A stretch of DNA of 64,000 nucleotides. Source: Paramecium sonneborni (Eukaryota; Ciliophora; Oligohymenophorea; Peniculida; Parameciidae). The notes below the pieces were generated by a model, which was not told where the DNA came from, did not search any database, and saw nothing but the letters and a program-made list of their open reading frames with translations. Below are positions 37,266-49,583 of the stretch, one piece after another. A program made the position numbers and the translations under genes. Positions within the stretch are counted from its first letter, which is position 1; each line of letters opens with the position of its first letter. The stretch lies in the NCBI GenBank assembly GCA_905182985.1, contig CAJJDN010000084.1:81928-145927 (forward strand), in the 5' to 3' direction.

Positions 37266-37786
37266 TCATCTTAGAATCTTACTTTAGGTTTATTGTTCAT
37301 CTGGATATTGATCTAATCCATCCAATAAATTTAAATTATTAGAATTATCATATTATTCTTGAATATTGGATAATCGATATGTTTTCTCCAAGAATTCATC
37401 AAAAAACTGAGCATCCCAAATAGATTAGATTTCATTTCTTTTTGATGCCACTAAGAATGTTCCAATAAGAATAGATGGATAAATAAATATACTAGATGGA
37501 ATAGAATAAGTTTAAACTATAGTTGTAGTTATCCAAATGATATATGCAATTATCAAACTCATACCAGTAAATATGGTATATTAAAATGTGCGTTTATTTT
37601 TATCAAATCTATATGTAAATCCCATATATAAGGCAGGTATTGCTATACTGAATAAAGAAATCCAAGCACAACTCCGATCATATTATAATTGAAGTAAAGG
37701 TAATTATAACTCAATTGGACAATTTAATATTTTTAAGGTTAATGAATTATAAGATTATTTAGTTGTAAAATAGATAACAATTGCTG
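36713..37786. repeat. Perfect direct duplication C, first copy
   Basis: 1,074 bases repeated at 37788-38861 across a single N. The first copy cuts the SPP-like gene; the second carries on into its full length. Confidence 0.9.
37266..37786 (-). CDS. C-terminal fragment of the SPP-like gene (assembly artefact)
   Basis: Identical to the last ~173 codons of the gene at 38341-39943 and truncated by the N at 37787. It lacks any start and should be collapsed onto the complete copy. Confidence 0.75.
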
Positions 37787-37787
37787 N

Positions 37788-38861
37788 TAAATTAAGTAAG
37801 AATAACTTCAAAATTTATTTTAGAGAACCTCTAGCTAAGATTTAATAATATAAATAAAAATAATATGATACAATCAGTCTAATAATCTTTTTATTTTTTA
37901 TATCATTGAAAAAAACTAAATCTATCAAAATTTAATGACCTTAAATGGATAAATTAAAAGTTAGGGTAACCTGTAAATTGAAATGTTATTCAAATACTAG
38001 TATTAGATAAATAATAAATAATTAATAGGTTTTCAGCAAGTAGGTTTATATATTTGTAGGAAAGGAATAAGAATTTTAATGAATATTTATTTTAGTCGAT
38101 TAGTCAAAATTTATTATAGAAATTTAGATTAGATGTTCTTTATATTTAAAATAATCAAAAATGTTTAAAATTACTCAGAATAATTTGAGAACATTTATTA
38201 ACAAATCTAAGAATAATAAATTTAAACTAATTTTAATCTGTTTTTTAAAAATGAAATAGATAATAAAATAAATTTAAAAGGAATAGGTAAAGTGAATGGA
38301 TTGTAAGAAATTGATAAATATTTAAATTAAATTAATAAAATCATCTTAGAATCTTACTTTAGGTTTATTGTTCATCTGGATATTGATCTAATCCATCCAA
38401 TAAATTTAAATTATTAGAATTATCATATTATTCTTGAATATTGGATAATCGATATGTTTTCTCCAAGAATTCATCAAAAAACTGAGCATCCCAAATAGAT
38501 TAGATTTCATTTCTTTTTGATGCCACTAAGAATGTTCCAATAAGAATAGATGGATAAATAAATATACTAGATGGAATAGAATAAGTTTAAACTATAGTTG
38601 TAGTTATCCAAATGATATATGCAATTATCAAACTCATACCAGTAAATATGGTATATTAAAATGTGCGTTTATTTTTATCAAATCTATATGTAAATCCCAT
38701 ATATAAGGCAGGTATTGCTATACTGAATAAAGAAATCCAAGCACAACTCCGATCATATTATAATTGAAGTAAAGGTAATTATAACTCAATTGGACAATTT
38801 AATATTTTTAAGGTTAATGAATTATAAGATTATTTAGTTGTAAAATAGATAACAATTGCTG
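37788..38861. repeat. Perfect direct duplication C, second copy
   Basis: Second copy of 36713-37786. Positions 37788-38340 are a duplicate of the decayed-gene tail, and 38341 onward is the 3' part of the SPP-like gene. Confidence 0.9.
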
Positions 38862-39943
38862 CTGTTCCATCCAATAATATACATATTAATAGAAAATAAA
38901 AAGTGTTCTTAAGATTCTTAAATTTGAATAGTTTAGCTATTGTGGACATAATAAATATTGATATTAAATCACTCAAATACCATGCATTAGTAAATATATA
39001 TAAAGTCATGAATGCAGATGCCAATATAAATGATAATACTTCACATAATCTTATTTTATATAATATCTTTCTTTTCCAAAATGATCCATCTGGAGATAAA
39101 CATAAGGCCTATTATTATTTAGATAATACTTCATCAATTATAAACAATGAACATGAAAATCCCATTAAATATGTAGATATCTTTACTACAAATCCTAGTG
39201 TTTCAACATAATTTGAATTAAGAAAGAAAAAAAATCCAATGCTATAAATTACAAAATAAAAACATGTAACTTTTGTATCAATCTTAAATCCTTAAAATCT
39301 TCCACTTTATAATTTAAGATTAAATGACATAATCCTAGAAAATCTTGTCAATAAAGCCATTAACATCATACTTATTGATATCAATATAATCAAACTCCAA
39401 TCAAAAGTTATAAAATTATAGTTTTCATTACATGAATATGTAAATTAAAATGGAAATGTATGATTATTATCTTTTTCATCTTTAAATATTACATTTACAT
39501 AAATGAAATCCCATGCATCTTATGGATTTTATCTACTATATTCTGTACAATTTTAATACAAAAAATATTTAATACTTTAATTACTTATTAATGTAGAATT
39601 ATCATTTGTAAATTATCTAGTTATTCTAATATTAAATATATATTACTTACATTGATTTATTTTTATCAGTAGTTTGTTCAACAAATACTTAATATTATTA
39701 ATCATCAAAGTTTTATATATTTAATACTTCATAATCTTCCTATTAATAGTTTTTATTATCTATTCTAATTAAGTTTTTAGGTGAAGTGCAAGATCTTCTC
39801 TTCAAAATTGGAGATATATCAAATTCATTTTGCAATTCACCTTCTATATATACTTAATCATTTTTGTTTTAATATTCCATGAATATTGAAACTGGTATAC
39901 ATATGGTTTAATGGAATATTAAGAATAAAATAAATATAATCAT
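38341..39943 (-). CDS. Signal peptide peptidase-like protein lacking key catalytic motifs
   Basis: Predicted 525-aa multi-spanning protein, intron on the plus strand 39626-39650. It begins with a signal peptide (MIIFILFLIFHQTICIP) and a ~150-residue lumenal-type domain. The membrane part follows the SPP/SPPL order: NAWYLSDLISIFIMSTIAKL matches the block before the first active-site helix, and ALYMGFTYRFDK the block after the second. The first motif, normally YD, reads LLDG, so its Asp is kept. The second, GxGD, reads SLFS, so its Asp is lost. The PAL motif reads PSS. SPP enzymes are intramembrane aspartyl proteases needing both Asp and PAL, so this copy is probably inactive, like a pseudoprotease. 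It could instead be a distant relative with another role. Confidence 0.7.
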
Positions 39944-40424
39944 TATTATTTAACTTTTTTTATGGTTTTTTCTAAATAAAACTCATGTTCTTTCTTTGAT
40001 TAATTTATTTCTAAATCTAATTTTTTCTTTGAAAGTCTTCTTTCATAATTAAAATTTTCATTCAAATCGTCCCATTTGAATCCTGATAAATATTTTATTG
40101 ACCACATATAATCTGACAATTATTTATGTTTCTTTTAAACTAAAAACATTATTCTATGAAATTACTAATATTTGTTCCATTCAATGACAATGCTGCCATT
40201 TTAGCAATCTTTTTATCTTTGAATTCAACCCATCCTTCACTGTAACTTCTATTATTTCCAGATCCTTTACTTTTAAAATATACTCGCTCTATACCATATG
40301 GTTATAACAATTCTCTTATTTTACTTATAGGCATTTAAGGTGGAACATTACTTATATAACATACCCCGTGTTCATCTTTTTATTCCACAATTTTCAATAT
40401 TTAATTCTCTTTAATATCACTCAT
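39940..40424 (-). CDS. ESF2: ESF2/ABT1 family RNA-binding protein (pre-rRNA processing)
   Basis: Predicted 152-aa RRM protein, intron at 40140-40165. Strong family blocks: GVCYISNVPPQMPISKIREL, LLQPYGIERVYF, YSEGWVEFKDKKIAKMAALS, then after the intron LSDYMWSIKYLSGFKWDDL and a basic C-terminal helix. Yeast Esf2 and animal ABT1 act with the small-subunit processome in 18S rRNA maturation in the nucleolus, and this is the likely role. The family is usually longer, so this is a compact version. Its TGA overlaps the ATG assigned to the next gene (ATGA). Confidence 0.88.
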
Positions 40425-41555
40425 TTATTATTTAATATAATTCATCTCAAATAATAAAATTAACTTCAAATCTTAATTGTATTGAATAAAAAAAAAATCT
40501 CAAATATTTATTTAACTACATCCAACAAAAAAACTGTCTTTAAATCTTCAATTCATATTTTTCTAAACCTTTTTTATAAATAAAAAAATTAAAGTTTCCT
40601 TTGTATTATATTTGTTTAATATTGAATACTAAACCTTTAATCAATTAAGAATTGAATTTCCTTTTCCCTTTTAGAATTTGTGATTCATACTTCAATAATG
40701 GATTTTGATTAGTTTAATAATTTTATTTGATCAAAATTTTAAATACATTCTCTAAGTCTTAATTTATTTTATTAATTATAATTTTAAATATATATCATAT
40801 TAGATGTCTCTCTCTTATTAATATTTAGTCTAAAATGACTTTTTAGGTTATTTGATAAAAAACATTTATTTTCTTAATTCTTCAAAGGTTTATCTTTTTC
40901 AAAAATTCTATAGATTTTATTCTTCAACTTCTAATAATTTCAAGAATTCCTTCTCAATCTCATCAAAACCAAAACTAAAATTAAATTAAACCAAATATTT
41001 TACTAAAACAAAATTTTTTATCAGATCAAAATATTTTGTTATTGCTGTAAGATGATTTTGAAAATTTGGTTATAATAATATCTATTTAATTTAAAAATTT
41101 GAAGTGATAGTATTAGAAAATAAAAGCAATTTAGAACTTCAGACAATTGTCCTTATTCTTTTATGAATAAAATATTTTATATTCTGATATATACAATCAG
41201 ATATTATTTCTTTGTGTATGAAGGCGATTTTATCGTTCTTAACATTTCTAATGATTAATTTAAATTAATATTATCATAAAAATTGGAATAAGGTTTGAAG
41301 AAAAGAATAAAAAAATTTAAGAGAAAAACTAAAAGTGAAGTGGCAAATTGAGATTTGTAAGTAAAATTATTGATATTTTTAAAGTTATAAACTAAAATGA
41401 TAATAATGAAGATTATTTCCTTATAAATATAATTATAATAACTATTAATTAGAATAATTACTTATTGAGTGATAAAGTAATCTAAAAGAGGAAATTAATT
41501 TAAACAGATATTAAGAATAATTAATTATATTAGTATATACCGTTAATAATAATTT
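40425..41555 (-). pseudogene. Decayed minus-strand gene fragments
   Basis: No intact gene. On the minus strand, pieces look coding: KEFLKLLEVEEQNLQNF, then an in-frame TGA, then RQTFEELRKQMFFIKQ and QERDIQYDIYLKLQL; in another frame LKYESQILKGKRKFNSQLIK and FNFFIYKKGLEKYELK (about 40450-41010). At 41200-41350 a short plus-strand frame reads YEGDFIVLNISND. I cannot join these with introns. The stretch most resembles gene remains, or AT-rich DNA that mimics them. Confidence 0.3.
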
Positions 41556-42247
41556 TCAAAGGAATGGATTGTTTGAAATGTAATTCATTTTTTTGTAGTA
41601 TATCATTCCAAATATGATAAATAGTATTGAAAAAAGCGATGATAAATATAGAGTATATGGTTCCCATTCATTGTCAATAATTTTAAAAATTGAGATAGTT
41701 GCATACATAAATAAGGCCATAGTTGATAGTTTGTATGAACTGATAAAATAACGTGTATATCTGAATATCAATTCAGAGTTAGTTTATTTGATTTCAAGCA
41801 AATATCTAGAAATATTTAGATTTGAAATAATTACTTAAATTTATGAGTGAAACATTATAAAATAGAGAGCAAAATCAAGAAAACAGTATCTCCTAATAAT
41901 ATTAAGGCCAAATATTCTTAATCAATTGATTTGAATGATGAATCAAATCCAAAATCGACATCGACTGTGGAAGGTAATTTATCATATTGAGAGACAAATT
42001 CATAGAAAGTGAAAATAAAAAGAGTGAGAGTACAAAGATCAATGAATATTTCTTTTTTAGATAATGAAGGACGATTATAGATGTTTGGGATAGGTTTATT
42101 AGGAGAATCTTAGATACTGTAAGTTTCTATGGGATTTAATTGTTGATTTAACAAGGAATCTTATCTAACAATAATGTAAGGAGTTGGATTTTTGTTATCT
42201 GGAATTTCTTTTTCATTAAGTTCCTTTTTGGATAATTGAGAAGCCAT
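41556..42247 (-). CDS. Membrane protein with about four helices, unknown
   Basis: Predicted 220-aa protein, intron at 41806-41834. The N-terminal 75 residues are polar (MASQLSKKELNEKEIPD). Hydrophobic helices follow: IFIDLCTLTLFIFTFYEF, LALILLGDTVFLILLSIL, and after RYTRYFISSYKLS two more (MALFMYATISIFKII, LSSLFSILFIIFGMIYY). No transporter or channel signature recognised. It is likely an integral membrane protein of an internal or surface membrane. Head-to-head with the TMP gene, 65 nt between ATGs. Confidence 0.7.
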
Positions 42248-42312
42248 AGTTTTAGGTCCAATGATTGGATGCATAATTTACAAATTTAATTAATATAAAC
42301 AATATATTTGGA

Positions 42313-43581
42313 ATGTAATATAAATTGTTAATTATATTTGCTTTTGTGAGTCTAAGTGTATAATTTGATGATGATATTGATGTGCATGATGAGATTGAGA
42401 AGGTTATTATTTGTATTATTTATAATAGTTAAAATAAAGTTAATTTGGATAAACAATATTGGACACTGTTTAGATTTAATTATCTGGGCCAGAACCACTA
42501 TAGAATTTGATAAATATGCTATAGAATTTGAATACTTAATTAGAAGGAGAATAAGAGAGAGATGATAGATTGCATGAGAGATATTAATCTTAATGTGAAA
42601 ACGTATAATGTTGCAATTCATTTCTTTAAAGGATTTGAGTACCTTAGAAGATATTATTAATGAATCAACAAGTACATCAAAATTGCTTAAGGGATAGATT
42701 GATTAATTGGAACCTGATAAATAAGCCAAATTGACAGATTTAGCTAGAACTGAGACTGAAATTAAAGAACTTAAAAACGAATTAGAATATTAAACTGAAA
42801 AAAGATAAGAAGAATAAAGTAGATATGAAAAAACATTAGATAATTTAGAATAAGGTTTATATGCATTAAATGAGGCTAAGAAAATGTTCAATACATTTCT
42901 TAATGTTCTAATTAAAAATTAATAAAGATTTGCTAGTCTCATTCAATTAGAAAATTAAGACAAATTCTTAAATAAGAATTATGCAACTTAAAAAGATGAT
43001 GATGATATCTCTCTAGTTGATATTGCATAATAAATTAATAAAATTAAACATAATGTAAAAGCAGAAGGAATCAATTTTTTATTACATGGGATATCTCATA
43101 TAGTAAATCTATTATCTAAGGATCCTACAGCTGAATAAGAATCAATGAGTAGAAAAGTCTTGGAAATTATATCATAAGTAGACAATTGGATTTAAAAATA
43201 AAGAATCTATGAAGATTTATCTGAATAATAACGTAAAGATGCATTTGGAGCTTTGGCTTAAATGTTAGAAGATCAAATCATATTAAAATAATAAAATTTT
43301 ACATTTTTATAAGGTACATATAGAGATTTATTATAATAGGATCAATTGAATCTTTAAATTCTTAGATTACAAGTGCCAAAAATGAAAAGGCAGAAGTAGA
43401 TGTGAAGATTGAAACTAAATCAGCATAAAATGATGATCGTGATACTGAATGCAGAAATGAAGACTTAGATTATTAAAGTAGTAAAAATAAGAGAGATAAA
43501 GAAAGAGAAGAATTAGGACTTGTATTAGATTTAGTGATTAATAAAATTGGATAACTCAAAAAGGAAATATTACAAAAATGA
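42313..43581 (+). CDS. Trichocyst matrix protein (TMP)
   Basis: Predicted 395-aa TMP, introns 42403-42428, 42603-42631 and 43314-43339. Signal peptide MQYKLLIIFAFVSLSVQ, then the typical acidic start DDDIDVHDEIEKLKQSQFG, QTILDTVQIQL, LINMLQNLNTQLEGEQERDD and CEN..L, which is the repeated TMP/Grl unit (short helix, E-rich loop, DD, Cys). The rest alternates helices with Asp-rich linkers, and there is a second Cys-bearing unit near the end. TMPs are cleaved and crystallise in the trichocyst. Stronger call than the TMP at 3.4 kb because the N-terminal unit is explicit. Confidence 0.88.
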
Positions 43582-43649
43582 AAAATAGATTATTAGTATG
43601 TTATTATTAATACACTAAATTATGTGATTGTTTTAATTATTATTATTGT

Positions 43650-44952
43650 ATGTCATATTCTTAAAGAAACTTTTAAAATTTACCATTTTATTCTCCAGCA
43701 AAATTTGAAAATGATCAGAAAGATTTGATGATATCTTAATTGAAAGCAGAAAACTTTGAATTGAGATAGAATGCAAGAGATTATTAAGAATTGGCTACTC
43801 ATTTGAAATCATTAGAAAATAGGTGAAATTAGTAGTTAATATTAGATATAATACATTACATGAAGAAAAGATGAGAAATGAAGTAGAATATAGAAATAGA
43901 AGTGATCAAACATTAAAAACAATAGCAAATTTAAGAAATGAGATAGATAGTTTGAAATCTTAAATAACAGAAAAACATATTGAAAGTTAAGAAATGAGAG
44001 CAGAAAATTTGGCATTTAAAGAAATCACAGATCATAGATAATAGGAGAATTCTAGAGTCAAAAATGATTTAGCATAAATTTAAGAAGCAAATAGAAAATT
44101 ATATGAAGATAAACTTAGATTAGAAACTGAATTGTAAGCATCAAAAGATGAAAGAAAAAGGTATATAATATATGTATATATTATAAGATTATTACATGAT
44201 AGAGAAATACTCAATAATACATATGAAGATGTTTTAGATAAATTAAATGAAAAAGAGAAGTCTTTAAGTTAATTGCAAAATGATTATGATAATCTTGAAA
44301 AATAGAGTTTGATCTACAAAGCTGATGTTGAAAATGTAAAATATTAACTCAATATATTAAATTAGATTAATAATGAATTAAAAACTAAGAATGAAAATTT
44401 AAAGTATACGAGAATGTAATATTAAGAAGCATAGAATTACATTTCTTAATTATAAAATGATCTTGAAGAAATCCATAAATAAAAGGAGAAATTTAAATAG
44501 GAAAGTTTATTGTATTAAAAAAATTATCAGTAAGAAGCAGATACATGCATGGAATTAAATGCTTAAGTCATTTAATTAGATCAAACGGTTAAACATTAAG
44601 AAAAGACTATAATAGAATAGAGAAATGAAATGGAACGTTTAAAATCATTACATATGGAATGTCTTGAAACTACTGAAGAATTGAGTCATGAATTAGATCA
44701 AGTTAAACGAATGAATGATTAATTTGAATATTAACATAGAGAAGTATTATTATATTTTAATTTATTAAGATCATGGAAGAACTTGACAAAATGTCATTAA
44801 CAGAAGAATAGGCTGCTATGTCTAGAGCTAGTAAATATAAAGAATTAAAAACTAAATTAATTATGGGAACTAAGTAATTAACATAGTTCCAATCTCCATT
44901 TAAGAGATTTTCTACTAATAAAAAACCATAAATGAAACAATATGAATTTTGA
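43650..44952 (+). CDS. Long coiled-coil protein, possible basal body/ciliary component
   Basis: Predicted 408-aa protein, introns 43823-43845, 44161-44187 and 44744-44769. After a short head (FYSPAKFENDQKDLMISQLK) it is almost entirely heptad coiled coil through ~residue 345, with no Pro or Gly breaks. The C-terminal tail (MSLTEEQAAMSRASKYKEL, then basic) is distinct. The layout resembles centriolar and basal body coiled-coil proteins, but no family-defining motif is seen. Starts 69 nt after the TMP stop on the same strand. Confidence 0.65.
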
Positions 44953-45004
44953 AAATATGGTTTTATTACTATTAATATTTTTAATTTTTTAACAGCTTTT
45001 GAGC

Positions 45005-46568
45005 ATGATCGAAATTAGACGTCCTCTCTCAGAAAAGAATTTAGGTCATAGATCAAGTAAAGAATTACAAAGACCTAATTCATCTAATTAGTCTAATTCA
45101 TAATCAAAATAGACTTTGTAAACAATGAAAAGTTCTATACAATTATAAAAACAGAATCAAAACTTTTATTCCAAATATTTTAATTCTAAGGATTAAAAAG
45201 AAAATATTGAAATACGTTCAAATCAAGATAGAAATCAATCTACTAAAATTAAATAATCTCCTTAAGATTATTAAAAACTATAAGACAAATTACTTTATTT
45301 AGAGAATAAGATTTCATCCATTAAATCTCATATTGATAATAGTTAAAGATAAACGAAAAATAATCTTGCATCTAAATTTTTTACATAAAATACAAAAAAT
45401 AATCAAACCTCAACTTCAGTTCAAAAAACTGTTTAAATAGATTTTACTAACAGAACCTAAAAAGATCAATTAATTCATCAATAATCTAAAGAATAAAGAG
45501 ATTAAACACCTTAATAATAAAATAAATTGAAATCAAGTACACTTATCAATAATAATTATGATAATAAAATTGATGGTACTATCATTAAAAAACCCAGTCT
45601 ATCAACCTTTGTTACTCAAGTAAAGGCTCCGTTGACTGAAAATAAAAATAATTTTAAGAATTTAAAACCAGAATCAACTAAGGCTAGTAATACTATTAAA
45701 GAAAATTTTAAAAGGAAAACTTCTTAAGAGAAAAATAATGATATTTCATTTTTATATTACATTTCATCAATCATAAAAGGCTATATGCAAATTGAAATCA
45801 CAAAACCTATTGAATTAATAAGAGAACATCTCTTACAAACGATGTAAGCTTCAATTTTTTAAAAATCAGTGAAAATAGCTAATAATTTTGAGGACAAAAA
45901 GATTAATTTACCTTCAACGAATAGAAAAACAATAATATTTGATTTAGATGAAACATTAATTCATTGTAATGAGTCTATTCAAATATAAGGTGATATAGTA
46001 TTGCCAATAAAATTTCCATCAGGAGAAATAATAGAAGTAAATTATAAAAAAAATATAAATTTAGGCATCAATCAATATTAGACCTTATGCTTAATAGGTA
46101 TTATAGACTTTAAACAAACACTTTGAAATAATTGTATTTACTGCATCACATTCCTGCTATGCTAATGTTGTAATTGATTATTTGGATCCAAATAAAAATC
46201 TTATTTCTCATAGATTTTTTAGAGATAGTTGTATGTAAACAGAGGAAGGTGCTTATATTAAAGACTTAAGAGTTATTGGAAATAGATCTATGACTGATAT
46301 GGTTTTGATTGATAATGCAGCTTATTCATTTTGTCTTTAACCTTTAAATGGAATTCCCATCATTAATTATTATGATAATAAGATGGATTAAGTAATATTC
46401 TAATGTATGTTTTAGGAATTACTTTATTTATAGAATTATCTGATAACTATGAAATCAGTAAGAGATGTTAGACAATATAATAGTTAGAATTTAAAATTGG
46501 ATAAATTTTCAACTTTTTCTGATCCTATAGATTTGTTATAGTAATTGTACAAAGAATATATTCCTTGA
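45005..46568 (+). CDS. FCP1/SCP-type (HAD) phosphatase with disordered N-terminus
   Basis: Predicted 503-aa protein, introns 46037-46064 and 46392-46415. The first ~290 residues are Ser/Gln/Asn/Lys-rich and probably disordered. The C-terminal ~190 residues are a HAD-fold FCP1 domain: catalytic FDLDETLIHC (Asp nucleophile and Asp acid/base), then IEASINIRPYA, FEIIVFTASHSCYANVVIDY, LDPNKNLISHRFFRDSC, GAYIKDLRVIGNRSM and DMVLIDNAAYSF. These are the motif I-IV residues of CTD small phosphatases, which remove phosphate from RNA polymerase II CTD or other Ser/Thr sites. Ciliates have many such genes with diverse targets, so the substrate is unknown. All catalytic residues are present. Confidence 0.9.
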
Positions 46569-46702
46569 TATATATAAAATAGTTATAAACTAATTACTTT
46601 AAAAATTAATATTGAAAATACATAAGTTTTAACAATTTTACAGAATTGTTTTTTTAATTAGGAATATTATTTTTTTTTTTAATATTATTAATAATATTTT
46701 CT

Positions 46703-48205
46703 ATGGAAGAATTTGAGGTATTGGATTTTTAAGAATTGTAAGTTGAAAAATAAGGATTGGAATAAGCATCAAAATTTTTATAGAAAAAGATACAAAATGG
46801 ATTTAAAGTCAGTATTGTAATAAAAAAGTAACATAACTTTGCATTGCCTCCTTTGTAATAAAAAAAAAATGATTTATTCTCGAAATATCATTAACCAGTT
46901 GATATAGTAAGAATTACTTTAAGTTTTAGGTAAGTTAAAGTTCTGAGCCAACAGAAAACAATGATAAACATGCTTCATCAACATCTTCTAATTAAAGTAT
47001 TAAAATGACTAAAAATTAAATTGTTTCTCCTACATAGAATGAAACTCCTAATCAACACCTTAATGAATAAATTAGCTAATAATCTGATGATGAATAAGTT
47101 TCATTTGATAAATTCAATTCTAACAGTTTTGAATAATTGGTTAAGAATGATTAGCTTAGTTAAAAAATAAAAATTGGTATGTCATTTTTTAAAGATGGAA
47201 AATTTAAACTAGCTTTAGAGAGAATAATAGATGTTTATAAAGAAGCAAATGAAAAATTAAAATAATAAATGGATAAATTATAAATATCAGTAATAATATT
47301 AGTATGTGTTTAATCATTATGTTATGCATCCTAGATCTTCAAGGAATTAGGATAAATTAATGAAGCTTTAAAGTATTATATTTTAATTTATATTAAGATG
47401 TTTAGATAAATGTTTAAATTAATTTGAAATAAATGATTTTGATTTACAATCCAAAATTTTTATTGAAAAAGCAAATCTCTTTTTGTGTAATAATCAATAC
47501 ATTCAATCACTTGATTACTATAAGAAAGCATTAATAAATTATGAATAAGTGAATTGGAAAATAGATATAGCCAAAATATTGGTTAAAATATCATATGTCT
47601 ATGCATTGCTTCGTAATAATTAGATTAATAAAATAGATGATAGTGAAGATGCTAAAAAGATTTGTTATGAAGGACTCTCTATATTATAAAGTAGATTAGA
47701 ACACCAAGATCCAAGGATATTTGAAACCTATTACACTTTAGGTTGTATTTATTATCTAGAAAAAGAGTATGACTTTGCTTTAGAGTATTTAGAATAATCA
47801 AAAGAGGGATTTATCAAATTGTATTAATATTAAAACATTTAAATTTTATATAGATATGGAGAAAACCATTAGTAAATATTTAAAGTAATGAATCTTCAAG
47901 GAGTCATATATCATTTATAAGGTAATAGTAATAATGCCATCGAAATTTATGAATAAATTGTCGCATATCATGGGTATTACGACGTATGATTATCTTTAAG
48001 CGACACAGAGTCTATAGGTTTAGCATTGATCTTGAATAACTTAGCTTTAGCTTATTTAGATAGAATGAAGTTCAAAAGTGCCAATTTGTCATTTACCAAA
48101 GCCATTTCCATATTGAAATCATATTTCAATGAAAATCATCAATTTTTATAGCGAGTCGAAAAAAACAAAATGCTTGTAGCATCCGCTACTTTATCTTATA
48201 TGTGA
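46703..48205 (+). CDS. TPR-repeat protein
   Basis: Predicted 475-aa protein, introns 46907-46929, 47373-47397 and 47974-48000. The first ~150 residues are polar and low complexity. From ~160 on there is a TPR array: GMSFFKDGKFKLALERIIDV, QIFKELGQINEALKCLDKCL, EKANLFLCNNQYIQSLDYYK, YTLGCIYYLEKEYDFALEY, LQGVIYHLQGNSNNAIEIYE and LILNNLALAYLDRMKFKSAN. TPRs mediate protein-protein contacts; no partner domain is seen. The last exons are placed by frame; the 27-nt intron at 47974 removes an in-frame TGA. Confidence 0.82.
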
Positions 48206-48263
48206 TTTTAATATTTCTATTTTTGTATTATTTTAATAAAAAAGAATTAAATTTTTATTAAAA

Positions 48264-48977
48264 ATGATCTAAGTATTTAGTAATTATTAATAAGTCTAAA
48301 GCAATAAAGACTTATAAATATAAATAACTATCCTTATTTAGAGATAAAACAACATTTATTTAAAATAATAAACCTGTCTCATTTATTTTTGAATAATAAT
48401 GATATAGATTCGAAAATTTATGAACAATTGAAAATTTATACTTCTGAAATTAAAACTGAAATAAAATAAAGATCGATTAAAACATCTTAATAAAAATTGA
48501 CTCAAAAATATAAATGTTTTTAAGTTTTAGATTGAATCATTTTAAACTGTCTTGATTTGAATAAAAAAGGCTAATTGATGCATTTTTATTATAATTTCTA
48601 TCCAATCAAATCAAATATTTAAAGACTTCTTAATTTTGCAAAATACAGGAAATTACATCTACTTTATTTAAAAGTAAGATGCTTGAATCTTATCCCATTA
48701 GATTACCATTATTAAGAACTAAAGTTTATTCAAAAAGAAGAAATCATTGTAGCTTTTATTAAAGTTAGAAAAGAAAATTAAGCTGAATTTAATAATTTTG
48801 TAAGAAATTCATTTCAAATTATATTTTAAGGCTTGTAATCTAAGATAACATTATAATCAGAACTATGAATTATTAAGAATAATTGGAAGAAGAAAAGTTG
48901 GAATCAAATCGAAACATTAATAAAAAGCTCTAAACAAAATTTTAGATAAGAAGAATTCAAATAAAATAAGCTAATGA
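48264..48977 (+). pseudogene. LRR-like gene with one in-frame TGA
   Basis: With introns 48273-48301 (29 nt) and 48800-48830 (31 nt), a single frame of 218 codons runs to TGA at 48975, but TGA also occurs inside at 48533. Content is Leu/Asn-rich: LFKIINLSHLFLNNNDID and YRKLHLLYLK look like leucine-rich repeat strands. The C-terminal exon (HYNQNYELLRIIGRR) is basic. An extra intron at 48675-48702 is possible. Options: a nonsense mutation, a sequencing error, or a missed intron. I list it as a probable pseudogene. Confidence 0.4.
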
Positions 48978-49024
48978 TGTTACCATATAAATAAAGAAAA
49001 ATTAACATATACATATAAAGGGAA

Positions 49025-49434
49025 TCATTTTTATTTCTAATTTTCTTATTCTAAGAAATCAGAATGATCTTCTGCAAAATCATCATATCTACTTTCTTTA
49101 AAAAAGTCAACTGGAATTCTTAATAATTCGTTTTTCAGGCAATCTTAAATGTATGTACTCTTCATGAACATTTAATCATAGTATATGAAAAATTGTTCTT
49201 CATTCTTTTTTAGTGGTTTGATGGTTTTCAAATCTCCTCCTATTACAAGGTTTTTAAAATTCAAAGCAACTTTTTTAACAACGTATTTTTACATAATTTG
49301 TTTATTAAAAATATTATTACAGATAAATAAATTATATTGTAATATATATATAGATAGTTTCTCTGTAAAATTTAAAGGTAACACAAATTATATATATATC
49401 CTTATGATTAATAAATTAATAAATAATATGTCAT
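49025..49434 (-). CDS. Small protein, unknown, uncertain 5' end
   Basis: The second exon is convincing: LKTIKPLKKNEEQFFIYYDQ, MFMKSTYIQDCLKNELLRIP and SRYDDFAEDHSDFLE, ending at TGA. With a 23-nt intron at 49270-49292 the frame extends upstream into a Tyr/Ile-rich, low-complexity first exon that may not be real; another short first exon is possible. No family recognised. Total about 128 aa as drawn. Confidence 0.5.
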
Positions 49435-49583
49435 ATTTATTTAATCAATTAATAAATAATAATACATATCGATTGCTTAATAAATAAAATTTAGAATTAT
49501 TATAATAGATATTTTATTATAGAGTTCTAATAAAAATAGAAAGATTTTAAAATTGGAATAATTATCTAATAAGTAATAAATTT

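Noticed and set aside
42352..42621. Overlapping frames on both strands under the standard code
   Set aside because: They are shadows of the TMP gene at 42313-43581, which has a signal peptide and TMP units once spliced.
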